From: Nitrospirota bacterium
Lineage (GTDB): Bacteria > Nitrospinota_A > UBA7883 > JACRGQ01
Reading direction: 5' to 3'
DNA length: 43,548 nt
NCBI GenBank assembly: GCA_024275955.1
Contig: JAJRYD010000052.1
Coordinates: forward strand, 1 to 43,548
The position numbers and the translations under genes are program-made. Positions 26,218 through 32,898 of the stretch are shown one piece after another; position 1 is the first letter of the stretch; the number at the start of each line of letters is the position of its first letter. Under the pieces are notes generated by a model, which was given only the letters and a program-made list of their open reading frames with translations, did no database searches and had not been told where the DNA came from.

Positions 26218-27440
26218 AGAGGGAAAAACTGTCGCTTACCCAGTATTCAAAAGCTATCCAACTTGTATTGGGTAACGTGCCGGTTATAGGTAAAGATGAA
26301 GCTTCGCTTGCCGAATCTGTTGGAATGGTTTTAAGGAGAGATGTTAAAGCAGACAGGCCTCTGCCGCCTTTCAACCGCTCCGCTATGGATGGCTATGCCG
26401 TGAAGTCATCAAATATAGCCGCCGGCAAGGCAAATCTTAAGGTTGTCGGTGTTGTCGAGGCTGGTGCAGGTTACAGCGGTAGGTTAAAGAACGGAGAAGC
26501 GATAAAGATTATGACAGGCGCCCCTCTTCCTGCAGGGGCAGACGCTGTAGTTAAAGTTGAAAATTCCAGAAAGCTTTCTGATAACTTTGTCGAGTTAAAA
26601 GAGAACTCTGCTAAGAAATGGCTTAATGTTCATAAAAAGGGGAGTGACATAAAAAAAGGGGTGGTACTTGTAAAGGCAGGCGAGCTGTTGACAGCTCCTA
26701 AGAGTGCGACAATCGCGTCAGCGGGGATAACTATGCCCGAAGTTTCACGAAAGATAAAAGCGGTTTTCTTTACCAGCGGTAACGAAGTAATTGCTCCTGA
26801 AAAAAAGCCTCTGCCGTACCAGATACGCGATGCCAACGCATCTTCACTGCTTTCTTTTATTTCAAATGTTCCACAGGTAAGTGCTTCTTTTGGCGGGCTT
26901 TTGAGGGATAATAAAAAACTTTTCGTATCCAGACTTGGAAAGGCGATTAAGGAAAACGATCTTCTAATTGTTACCGGCGGCGTTTCGATGGGAGATTCCG
27001 ACTATACCTATAAAGCTTTCGAGGAGCTGGGCGTTAGGGAAATTTTCCATAAGGCGGCTATAAGGCCGGGCAAGCCTGTATGGTTTGGCATTAAGGGCCG
27101 TTGCGTTGTTTTCGGCCTTCCTGGTAATCCTGTTTCAGTTATGGTCACTTTTCATCAGTTTGTCCTTCCAGCAGTTATGAAAATGTCCGGCGCTAAATCT
27201 GCTTATCCTAAAAAGCTGTTTCTTCCGCTCTTAGTAGATGTTCAAAAAAAGCACTCTTTAAGGGAATTTAGAATTTCAATGCTTGCCGACAATGGCAAAA
27301 CTGTTACGCCTATCCCTGGATACAACGGTTCCGGCGACTTTGTTTCCGCGTCTAGGAGCGACGGAGTTTTGGTGCTTCCAGAAAAAGACAAAATACTTAA
27401 AGCTGGAACGGTTGTTGAGTTTCACCCTTGGGTTTTATGA
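26214..27440 (+). CDS. moeA: Molybdopterin molybdenumtransferase MoeA
   Basis: MoeA inserts molybdate into adenylylated molybdopterin. The 408-residue product has the N-terminal ADRPLPPFNRSAMDGYAV block, IMTGAPLPAGADAVVKVE, the MoCF-binding TGGVSMGDSDYT motif and GLPGNPVSVMVTF. The ATG at 26214 overlaps the moaE stop (ATGA). A longer TTG start at 26199 is not needed. It overlaps the next gene in the same way. Confidence 0.95.
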   Translation: MKREKLSLTQYSKAIQLVLGNVPVIGKDEASLAESVGMVLRRDVKADRPLPPFNRSAMDGYAVKSSNIAAGKANLKVVGVVEAGAGYSGRLKNGEAIKIMTGAPLPAGADAVVKVENSRKLSDNFVELKENSAKKWLNVHKKGSDIKKGVVLVKAGELLTAPKSATIASAGITMPEVSRKIKAVFFTSGNEVIAPEKKPLPYQIRDANASSLLSFISNVPQVSASFGGLLRDNKKLFVSRLGKAIKENDLLIVTGGVSMGDSDYTYKAFEELGVREIFHKAAIRPGKPVWFGIKGRCVVFGLPGNPVSVMVTFHQFVLPAVMKMSGAKSAYPKKLFLPLLVDVQKKHSLREFRISMLADNGKTVTPIPGYNGSGDFVSASRSDGVLVLPEKDKILKAGTVVEFHPWVL

Positions 27441-28465
27441 CTAACCGTCCTTTCCCCATTATTGGCTTTGTTGGCGTGAAGAACTCCGGCAAAACAACTC
27501 TAATAGAAAAACTTTTGCCGAGGCTCTCTAAAAACCTGAAGGTTGGCTACCTGAAGCATGATGCGCATAATCTGTCCGTTGACAGAGATGGAAAAGATAC
27601 AAAAAGAATTTTTGACGCGGGAGCTGTCGCGGTTATCGCCTCATCATCTTTGGAAATATTCTCACGCGTTAGAGGCGATGGATATGATTATCTGCTTATG
27701 GACGCCTTTTACGACTGCGATATTATATTGGCAGAAGGTTACAAACAGTCTTGGTGGGACAAATTCTACCTTAATCCTTATGCCGGAGGGATATCAGAAA
27801 TAAAAGTTGCTGGAAATATTGTTGGCAAAGTCGGAAATGGCGGCATTCCCCATGATGACATTGATGCGTTGGAAAAGGAGGTAAGGGGATGGCTTGCAAA
27901 CAGCTGTTTACAAAAGAAGCTTATTGGAGGTTTGTTAATCGGAGGTAACAGCAAACGGATGGGCAGTCCAAAATCGACTACGGAGTATAGAGGGAGCGCG
28001 ATGGCTAAAACGGTTTTTGACCTTTTGTCTTTCGTTACAGCTAGGAGTTATCTGATTGGAAACGGCGAACTGCCTGAAGCTCTCTTAAACAAAGAGCGGA
28101 TTTCCGATATCCCTGAAAGGAATGGGCCTCTTGCGGGGATACTCTCCGCTCATCGCTTTATTCCAGATGCCGACTGGCTGATACTAGCTGTCGATATGCC
28201 GGAACTTTCAGAAAGTTATTTAAGGAGGCTTATTTCAAAGAGAGAAGCGGGCTTTAGATTTATCGGAGCATCCAACCCTGACAACGGAAAAATCGAAACC
28301 TTATGCGCGGTCTACTCCTCGCAGCTTTTAGGTTCCATTGAAAGGGTGTTTGACGGCGGTAACTCGGTGCAGAGGCTCTTGGCAAAGGTCGGCGTTGATG
28401 GCGATGCCTCTCTCTTTGAAAGAAAAGAGCTTAAAAATGTGAACATTCCTTCAAACCTTTTATAG
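27437..28465 (+). CDS. mobA: MobB-MobA fusion: molybdopterin-guanine dinucleotide biosynthesis
   Basis: Residues 1 to about 160 are the P-loop GTPase MobB, with Walker A GVKNSGKTT and the MobB-type GYLKHDAH. Residues about 165-342 are the MobA guanylyltransferase, with the nucleotide motif GGLLIGGNSKRMGSPK, ERNGPLAGILSA and the metal-site VDMPEL. The protein makes the MGD form required by NapA. Fusion of the two is known in some bacteria. The ATG at 27437 overlaps the moeA stop. Confidence 0.93.
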   Translation: MTNRPFPIIGFVGVKNSGKTTLIEKLLPRLSKNLKVGYLKHDAHNLSVDRDGKDTKRIFDAGAVAVIASSSLEIFSRVRGDGYDYLLMDAFYDCDIILAEGYKQSWWDKFYLNPYAGGISEIKVAGNIVGKVGNGGIPHDDIDALEKEVRGWLANSCLQKKLIGGLLIGGNSKRMGSPKSTTEYRGSAMAKTVFDLLSFVTARSYLIGNGELPEALLNKERISDIPERNGPLAGILSAHRFIPDADWLILAVDMPELSESYLRRLISKREAGFRFIGASNPDNGKIETLCAVYSSQLLGSIERVFDGGNSVQRLLAKVGVDGDASLFERKELKNVNIPSNLL

Positions 28466-28480
28466 AGATATAATTGCCGT

Positions 28481-28957
28481 ATGAATAAAAAACTTACGCA
28501 CCTAAATGAAAAAGGTGAGTCTAGCATGGTAGATGTGTCGTCAAAAAGCGAGACGGCAAGGAGAGCTGTCGCCTCCGGTTTTATTGAGATGAATGCCGAT
28601 ACCATAGCGAAGATAATTGACGAAGCAGTTCCTAAAGGCGATGTCCTTGCCACGGCAAGAATTGCAGGTATTACGGCGGCGAAAAAAACTGGAGAACTTA
28701 TTCCGCTGTGCCATCCACTTAGCATTGAGCATTGCAGTGTTAACTTCAATGTAGGGCCTGACCGTATTGAAATAATATCTGAAGTGAAATCGACAGGCAA
28801 GACAGGGATTGAAATGGAAGCGATAATAGCAGTTTCGATAGCCGCCGTCACAATTTACGACATGTGCAAGGCTGTAGATAAAAATATGAAGATATCCGGC
28901 ATCCGCCTTATTGAAAAAGAGGGTGGCCGTTCAGGGCATTACAGGGCCGATGGTTAA
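28481..28957 (+). CDS. moaC: Cyclic pyranopterin monophosphate synthase MoaC
   Basis: MoaC completes the MoaA reaction to give cyclic pyranopterin monophosphate. The 158-residue product has MVDVSSKSETARRAVASG, IPLCHPLSIEHCSV and the KTGIEMEAIIAVSIAA block with the C-terminal MCKAVDK and LIEKEGGRSGHY. It overlaps the mog start by 8 nt. Confidence 0.95.
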   Translation: MNKKLTHLNEKGESSMVDVSSKSETARRAVASGFIEMNADTIAKIIDEAVPKGDVLATARIAGITAAKKTGELIPLCHPLSIEHCSVNFNVGPDRIEIISEVKSTGKTGIEMEAIIAVSIAAVTIYDMCKAVDKNMKISGIRLIEKEGGRSGHYRADG

Positions 28958-29438
28958 GACAGCTATTCTCATAACATCGGACAGCAGGGGAAGCGTTAAG
29001 AAACCTGACATGGTGGTTCCGGCAATTAAAGAGTTTTTCTCGGATAAATGTTTTGAGATTGTGGAGAGCAAGATTGTAAGGGACGACGTGGTAGAGATAA
29101 AAAATGCCGTTACTGCTTTTGCGGATGATGATGGCATCGACCTTATACTTACTGCCGGTGGAACGGGCGTTACCCCAAGAGATGTTACGCCCGAAGCGGT
29201 CAAGCCGCTTTTGACAATGGAAATTCCCGGAATCCCAGAGGCGATGAGAGCATACTCTTTTCAGAAAACTGCTAGAGCTATTATCTCAAGAGCCGTTGCC
29301 GGTCTTATCGGACATACACTTGTTATTAACCTTCCAGGTTCCCCAAAAGCCGCGGTGGAAAACCTTGAGCCGGTTTATGATGCCTTTTCGCACATAATAA
29401 AAAAAGCAAAAGGGAGTAAAGAGGAGTGCGCAGGGTAA
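28950..29438 (+). CDS. mog: Molybdopterin adenylyltransferase (MogA/MoaB family)
   Basis: This enzyme adenylylates molybdopterin ahead of MoeA. The 162-residue product has the AILITSDSRG start, the TAGGTGVTPRDVTPEA signature and the MogA-type AGLIGHTLVINLPGSPKAA. The ATG at 28950 overlaps the moaC end. An in-frame start at 28911 would lie deep inside moaC. It is the last gene of the cofactor operon. Confidence 0.93.
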   Translation: MVKTAILITSDSRGSVKKPDMVVPAIKEFFSDKCFEIVESKIVRDDVVEIKNAVTAFADDDGIDLILTAGGTGVTPRDVTPEAVKPLLTMEIPGIPEAMRAYSFQKTARAIISRAVAGLIGHTLVINLPGSPKAAVENLEPVYDAFSHIIKKAKGSKEECAG

Positions 29439-29851
29439 TACTATAGAAGCAACCTATAACTGGTTTGCTAATAGAGGGAGGCTCGTTTTTTCTGCTTTTG
29501 CTTACAGTCGGGTTCTTTGCGTTTTTCTATCTGATAGTTGCCGTTGTCCGATTGTCTTTACAGGCTCCTTGAACTGCGGCACAAGACCAAGACTAACGGT
29601 TTTGTACAGGGGGGGGCTATTGCCGAATGGCATAAATTTGATTTTGCTGTAAATTGCCAATCCCTAAAGGCTCTATTTTTACGAAGCTAGAAAATTAACC
29701 CCTCCTTAAAATGCTCAAAAACTCCTTTGGAAACAGTCCCACAGGGAGGAGTTGAAGGGGGTTCTCTCGCATCTTTGCAGGATATTTTTTATCGCTTAAG
29801 CTTTGGATAGTAGATACCGTATTGTTTGCTATAAAATGGCAGGTAAATTTA
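29439..29851. other. Gap between the cofactor operon and cas3, with nested inverted repeats
   Basis: No gene is supported. One hydrophobic frame near 29470-29570 (L-rich, ending LSLQAP) lacks a proper start. At 29697-29763 two nested inverted repeats stand out: an outer pair AACCCCTCCTT/AAGGGGGTT and an inner pair AACTCCT/AGGAGTT around a 20-nt loop. This could fold as a long RNA hairpin upstream of cas3 or be a remnant of a mobile element. A poly-G run lies near 29610. Confidence 0.4.
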
Positions 29852-32524
29852 ATGAAAAATTATTATCGCTACTGGGGGAAGTACAAAAAGTCGGAAGACA
29901 ATACTACTCACCATCTGCTACCGTACCACTCTCTCGATGTCGCAGCGGTAGCCAGCCTCATCCTGAAAGCCGATGGGAAGCTACGGGAGCGGTTTTCAGA
30001 TGCCTTTTCCATTAAAGAGGAATCTATTACCAGCTTTCTGCCTTTCCTGATTTGCCTGCACGATATCGGAAAGTTTTCATGGACTTTTCAGGCTCAAAGA
30101 GTAGACAGCCTCGCCTTCGTACATCATACCGCTCTTGGGCTTGAGTTATTTAAGAAAAGGGCGATAGATATTATTGTTAATGAAAATATTTTTCCTTTCG
30201 GTACGTCTTTAGGCCCCCGTGAGTTTTCATGCGGTCTGCAAACTTATGGCGCGGCGGTAACCGGCCACCACGGTCTCCCTCCAGAAACTGATAATCTGCG
30301 GAACAGGTTTGAGAAGTATTTTAAAGATGACGATATAAATTCCGTCTCCAGCTTTCTTCGCGGGTCGTCAAAAATTTTCTTTCCCCAAAACAGTAAGCTC
30401 GAATTTTATGGAGACTCTTTGGAAGATTCTGCCATAAAAGGTTCTTGGTTGCTTGCCGGTTTTACGGTTCTTTGCGACTGGCTTGGCTCTAACCAGAAGT
30501 TCTTCAGTTTTGTGGAAGAAAAAATGGAACTTATCTCTTATTGGGAGGAATATGCCCGCCCGCGGGCGAAAGAAGCGATAGAGTTTTCCGGCATACTTCC
30601 TTCCCGTCTTGGCAAAACTTCCAGTACTGCTGAGCTTTTCCCTGAAATAAAAAAAGCGAACAGAATGCAGAACGAGCTTGAAAAATTTGAGATTAAAAAC
30701 GAGCCTCAGCTTTTCATACTTGAAAACATCACAGGTTCCGGCAAGACCGAGGCGGCATTCGCGCTCGCGCAGAGGGTTATGTCGAAAGGCCTTGCCGAAG
30801 GAATATATATGGCGCTTCCCACTATGGCTACCACAAACGAAATTTACAAGCGTATCAAAAATAGTTATCGTGGCTTTTTCGGCGATGATGAACAGCCTTC
30901 GCTGGTTCTTGCCCATAGCGCGGCGGAACTGGCCAAACATTTCATGCACGTCGACCGAAAGAAGGAAGCTATCGGCTCAACAGATAGCGGGTATGACAGC
31001 ATGGAAGAAAGAATCGAGTGGCTTTCCGATAACAGAAAAAAATCGCTTCTGGCCGATATTGGCATTGGAACTATCGACCAGGCTCTAATGGCGGTAATCA
31101 AAAACAGGTACCAGTCGTTACGGCTTTTTGGGCTTGTCGGCAAGGTTTTGATTGTGGACGAGGTTCATGCTTACGACCGTTACATGAACCGCCTTTTAGA
31201 AAATCTTCTCCGTTTCCATCTGGAATATGGCGGTACGGCGATTCTCCTTTCGGCGACTCTCTCTCAAAAAACACGCGAAAAATTTCTTTCCATATATTCG
31301 CCTGAACAAGAGCGAGGGGGCAATCGGCTTGATGAAGTTTACCCGCTTTTAGCTGTGGCTTCCGCCGCGACTGTTGTAAAAACGCCGTTATTCTACGAAG
31401 AAAATAATTCCAGAAAAATAGATGTGGAGTACATTAATTTACCCGAAGAGGCGGAGAAAAAAATTATTGATAACGCTTCGCGTGGAGCCTGCTGTTGCTG
31501 GATAAGGAACACCGTTTCTGATGCGGTAGAATCTTTTAAAAGTCTGCGGAAGAAAGTCGACAAAAATAATATCATCCTCTTTCATGCCAGATTTAACCTT
31601 AAAGATAGGCTGGAGATTGAAAACAGGGTTCTTGAACTGTTCGGAAAAAAGAGCGATTTTAAAAAGCGTAAAGGGATGATTCTTATCGCAACGCAGGTGG
31701 TAGAGCAGTCGCTCGACCTCGATTTCGACTGCATGGTAACAGACCTTGCTCCCATTGATCTGGTGATACAGCGGGCCGGAAGGCTTTGCAGGCATACAAG
31801 GGACAAGGACGGCAATCTGAAAAACGGCACTCCCGACGAAAGGGGCAGGCTGACGCTTTTTGTTTACGGCCCGCCGTTTACCGAAAACCCGGATAAAGAA
31901 TGGTTCAAAAAAGTTTTCCCAAAAGGAGCTTATGTATATCCGGCTCATGGCGAGAATTGGCTTACCGCGAAACTTCTAATCGAGAATGGCGGCTGGGAGA
32001 TGCCGGACGATGCGCGCCGCTTGATAGAAGGTGTCTTTGGCGAAGATGTGGAAAAGCCCGAAGCGTTAAGAAATATTGATGGTAAAGTTCTCGGTGAGCA
32101 AATGGGTGAAGCCTCTCTTGCCGGTTTTAATTCGCTTGAATTTAACGAGGGGTATAAGGCAGGCTTTTCGTGGCAGACAGACGATAAATTTGCCCCTACA
32201 AGATCGAATGAGAAAAGTGTTCGCGTAAGGCTTGCCAAATGGGATGGAGAAAAGCTTTTACCGCTTGCCTGTTCGGACGATTACGCGTGGGAGCTTAGCG
32301 TTCTTTCAATTCCGGCTAGGGATATCCCAGAAGAACCGAAACCGGCAGACCCTGACATTTCAAAAGCTCTGGAGGAATTAAAAAAAGGATTCCCGAATAA
32401 ATCCAAATATGTTCCGATACTTCCATTTGTCAAAGATGGCGACAGCTTTAAATCCGAACTGCTGAATGATGGAAAAGTTGCAACTTTAAAGTATTCGAGT
32501 ATAATTGGTTTTACCGTATCTTAA
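29852..32524 (+). CDS. cas3: Cas3, type I-E nuclease-helicase
   Basis: Cas3 is recruited by Cascade, then nicks and degrades the target DNA. The 890-residue protein has the N-terminal HD nuclease (H26 in LPYHSLD, H70-D71 in CLHDIGKFSW), and a superfamily-2 helicase with Walker A GSGKT (K298), DEVH (436-439), SAT in LLSATLSQ, and motif VI QRAGRLCRH after TQVVEQSLDLDFD. A C-terminal domain follows. I chose the ATG at 29852 with an AGGTAA site; a TTG at 29822 is also in frame. The frame is intact. Confidence 0.95.
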   Translation: MKNYYRYWGKYKKSEDNTTHHLLPYHSLDVAAVASLILKADGKLRERFSDAFSIKEESITSFLPFLICLHDIGKFSWTFQAQRVDSLAFVHHTALGLELFKKRAIDIIVNENIFPFGTSLGPREFSCGLQTYGAAVTGHHGLPPETDNLRNRFEKYFKDDDINSVSSFLRGSSKIFFPQNSKLEFYGDSLEDSAIKGSWLLAGFTVLCDWLGSNQKFFSFVEEKMELISYWEEYARPRAKEAIEFSGILPSRLGKTSSTAELFPEIKKANRMQNELEKFEIKNEPQLFILENITGSGKTEAAFALAQRVMSKGLAEGIYMALPTMATTNEIYKRIKNSYRGFFGDDEQPSLVLAHSAAELAKHFMHVDRKKEAIGSTDSGYDSMEERIEWLSDNRKKSLLADIGIGTIDQALMAVIKNRYQSLRLFGLVGKVLIVDEVHAYDRYMNRLLENLLRFHLEYGGTAILLSATLSQKTREKFLSIYSPEQERGGNRLDEVYPLLAVASAATVVKTPLFYEENNSRKIDVEYINLPEEAEKKIIDNASRGACCCWIRNTVSDAVESFKSLRKKVDKNNIILFHARFNLKDRLEIENRVLELFGKKSDFKKRKGMILIATQVVEQSLDLDFDCMVTDLAPIDLVIQRAGRLCRHTRDKDGNLKNGTPDERGRLTLFVYGPPFTENPDKEWFKKVFPKGAYVYPAHGENWLTAKLLIENGGWEMPDDARRLIEGVFGEDVEKPEALRNIDGKVLGEQMGEASLAGFNSLEFNEGYKAGFSWQTDDKFAPTRSNEKSVRVRLAKWDGEKLLPLACSDDYAWELSVLSIPARDIPEEPKPADPDISKALEELKKGFPNKSKYVPILPFVKDGDSFKSELLNDGKVATLKYSSIIGFTVS

Positions 32525-32564
32525 CCATGGGGAGGGGGTTTGTTGATATGAGCGTTTGCTTGGA

Positions 32565-32586
32565 GGCAGGAGGTTTATTTCCTGCC
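32565..32586. other. Short hairpin between cas3 and the mini-array
   Basis: GGCAGGA and TCCTGCC form a 7-bp perfect stem with an 8-nt loop. It lies just 3' of the antisense guide unit and 40 bp after the cas3 stop. No T-run follows on either strand. It may end or trim either transcript. Confidence 0.35.
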
Positions 32587-32587
32587 C

Positions 32588-32677
32588 CCGTAAATCCCCA
32601 CGTATGTGGGGAACTTTCCGTTGCATTAATTAAATTGCCCCGAAACATCGGTTCATCCCAAAAACTTCAGGAACTAT
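32588..32677 (-). ncRNA. Degenerate minimal CRISPR unit antisense to the cas operon (CreA/CreR-like guide RNA)
   Basis: Read on the minus strand: pseudo-repeat 1 (32677-32649), a 32-nt pseudo-spacer (32648-32617), pseudo-repeat 2 (32616-32588). Lengths 29+32+29 equal the main array unit. Pseudo-repeat 1 has lost its strong stem but ends GGGATGAACCG, so the 8-nt crRNA handle ATGAACCG is exact. Pseudo-repeat 2 matches the array repeat at 23 of 29 positions. It keeps the full CCCCAC/GTGGGG stem, and the only change within the stem-loop (G to A) is in the loop, while its own handle is degraded. Thus exactly the parts needed for one mature crRNA survive. This fits CRISPR-like antitoxin or Cas-regulating RNAs known from other type I systems. 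Confidence 0.75.
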
Positions 32678-32684
32678 GTTCGCT

Positions 32685-32713
32685 ATCCTACTTAAAATAT
32701 CTCTATGTTGCAA
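32685..32713 (-). promoter_or_regulatory. Candidate promoter of the antisense guide RNA
   Basis: On the minus strand TTGCAA (32713-32708) and TAGGAT (32690-32685) are separated by 17 bp, each matching 4 of 6 consensus bases. The predicted start at about 32678 falls within a base or two of the first nucleotide of pseudo-repeat 1. The -35 lies inside the guide's own predicted target. Confidence 0.5.
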
Positions 32714-32736
32714 GATTTATTTCCCCGAAACATCTT
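32702..32736 (-). promoter_or_regulatory. Predicted Cascade target of the guide (AAG PAM plus 11-nt seed match)
   Basis: On the minus strand AAG (32736-32734) is followed by ATGTTTCGGGG (32733-32723), identical to the first 11 nt of the pseudo-spacer. Beyond that the match is patchy, although TGCAAC recurs in both with a 2-nt offset. AAG is the canonical interference PAM of type I-E in E. coli. Partial seed pairing would allow Cascade binding without Cas3 cleavage. The site ends 1 bp before the -35 of the candidate cas promoter. Confidence 0.65.
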
Positions 32737-32737
32737 C

Positions 32738-32765
32738 TTGTAATTCCCTTTTTTTATGTTATGCT
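32738..32765 (+). promoter_or_regulatory. Candidate promoter for the small ORF and cse1-cas2 operon
   Basis: TTGTAA (32738-32743) and TATGCT (32760-32765) are 16 bp apart, each with 4 of 6 consensus matches. The predicted start near 32772 coincides with an ATG at 32773. In E. coli the main Cascade promoter also lies between cas3 and casA. The guide target abuts the -35 on its upstream side. Confidence 0.45.
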
Positions 32766-32772
32766 CACCTAC

Positions 32773-32898
32773 ATGGATTTTATGGGTGTCTTCTTAAAAC
32801 TTCTGGCTGCAATATTGGCGGGTTATCTTTTCGGGGGTAAATATCGTAAAAAGAGTCTTTTTCGTATGGCAATAAAGATTGAGGTGGAAAGAAAATGA
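32773..32898 (+). CDS. Small hydrophobic/basic peptide upstream of cse1, possible CreT-like toxin
   Basis: The 41-codon frame begins MDFMGVFLKLLAAILAGYLF, a single predicted transmembrane segment, followed by a strongly basic tail (GGKYRKKSLFRM, then IKIEVERK). Its TGA overlaps the cse1 ATG (ATGA), so translation is likely coupled. There is no Shine-Dalgarno, but the candidate promoter would start RNA about 1 nt before the ATG at 32773, giving a leaderless message. An ATG at 32761 would give 45 residues. The same frame is open back to 32527, but that part runs through the antisense guide unit and is unlikely to be coding. A helix plus basic tail resembles small membrane toxins. A toxin role is inference. 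Confidence 0.45.
   Translation: MDFMGVFLKLLAAILAGYLFGGKYRKKSLFRMAIKIEVERK

Noticed and set aside
29460-29575. Hydrophobic 42-codon frame upstream of cas3
   Set aside because: There is no start codon with a ribosome site and no support beyond hydrophobicity.
32710-32738. A possible third pseudo-repeat one 61-bp period downstream of the unit (and one upstream at 32527)
   Set aside because: No more than a few bases line up at the required phase. The unit has just two repeats.
32527-32898. A single 123-codon frame across the cas3-cse1 gap, with a purine-rich site before an ATG at 32548
   Set aside because: Its first two thirds run through the antisense pseudo-repeats and pseudo-spacer, which explain that sequence better. 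Only the last 41-45 codons show protein-like character.
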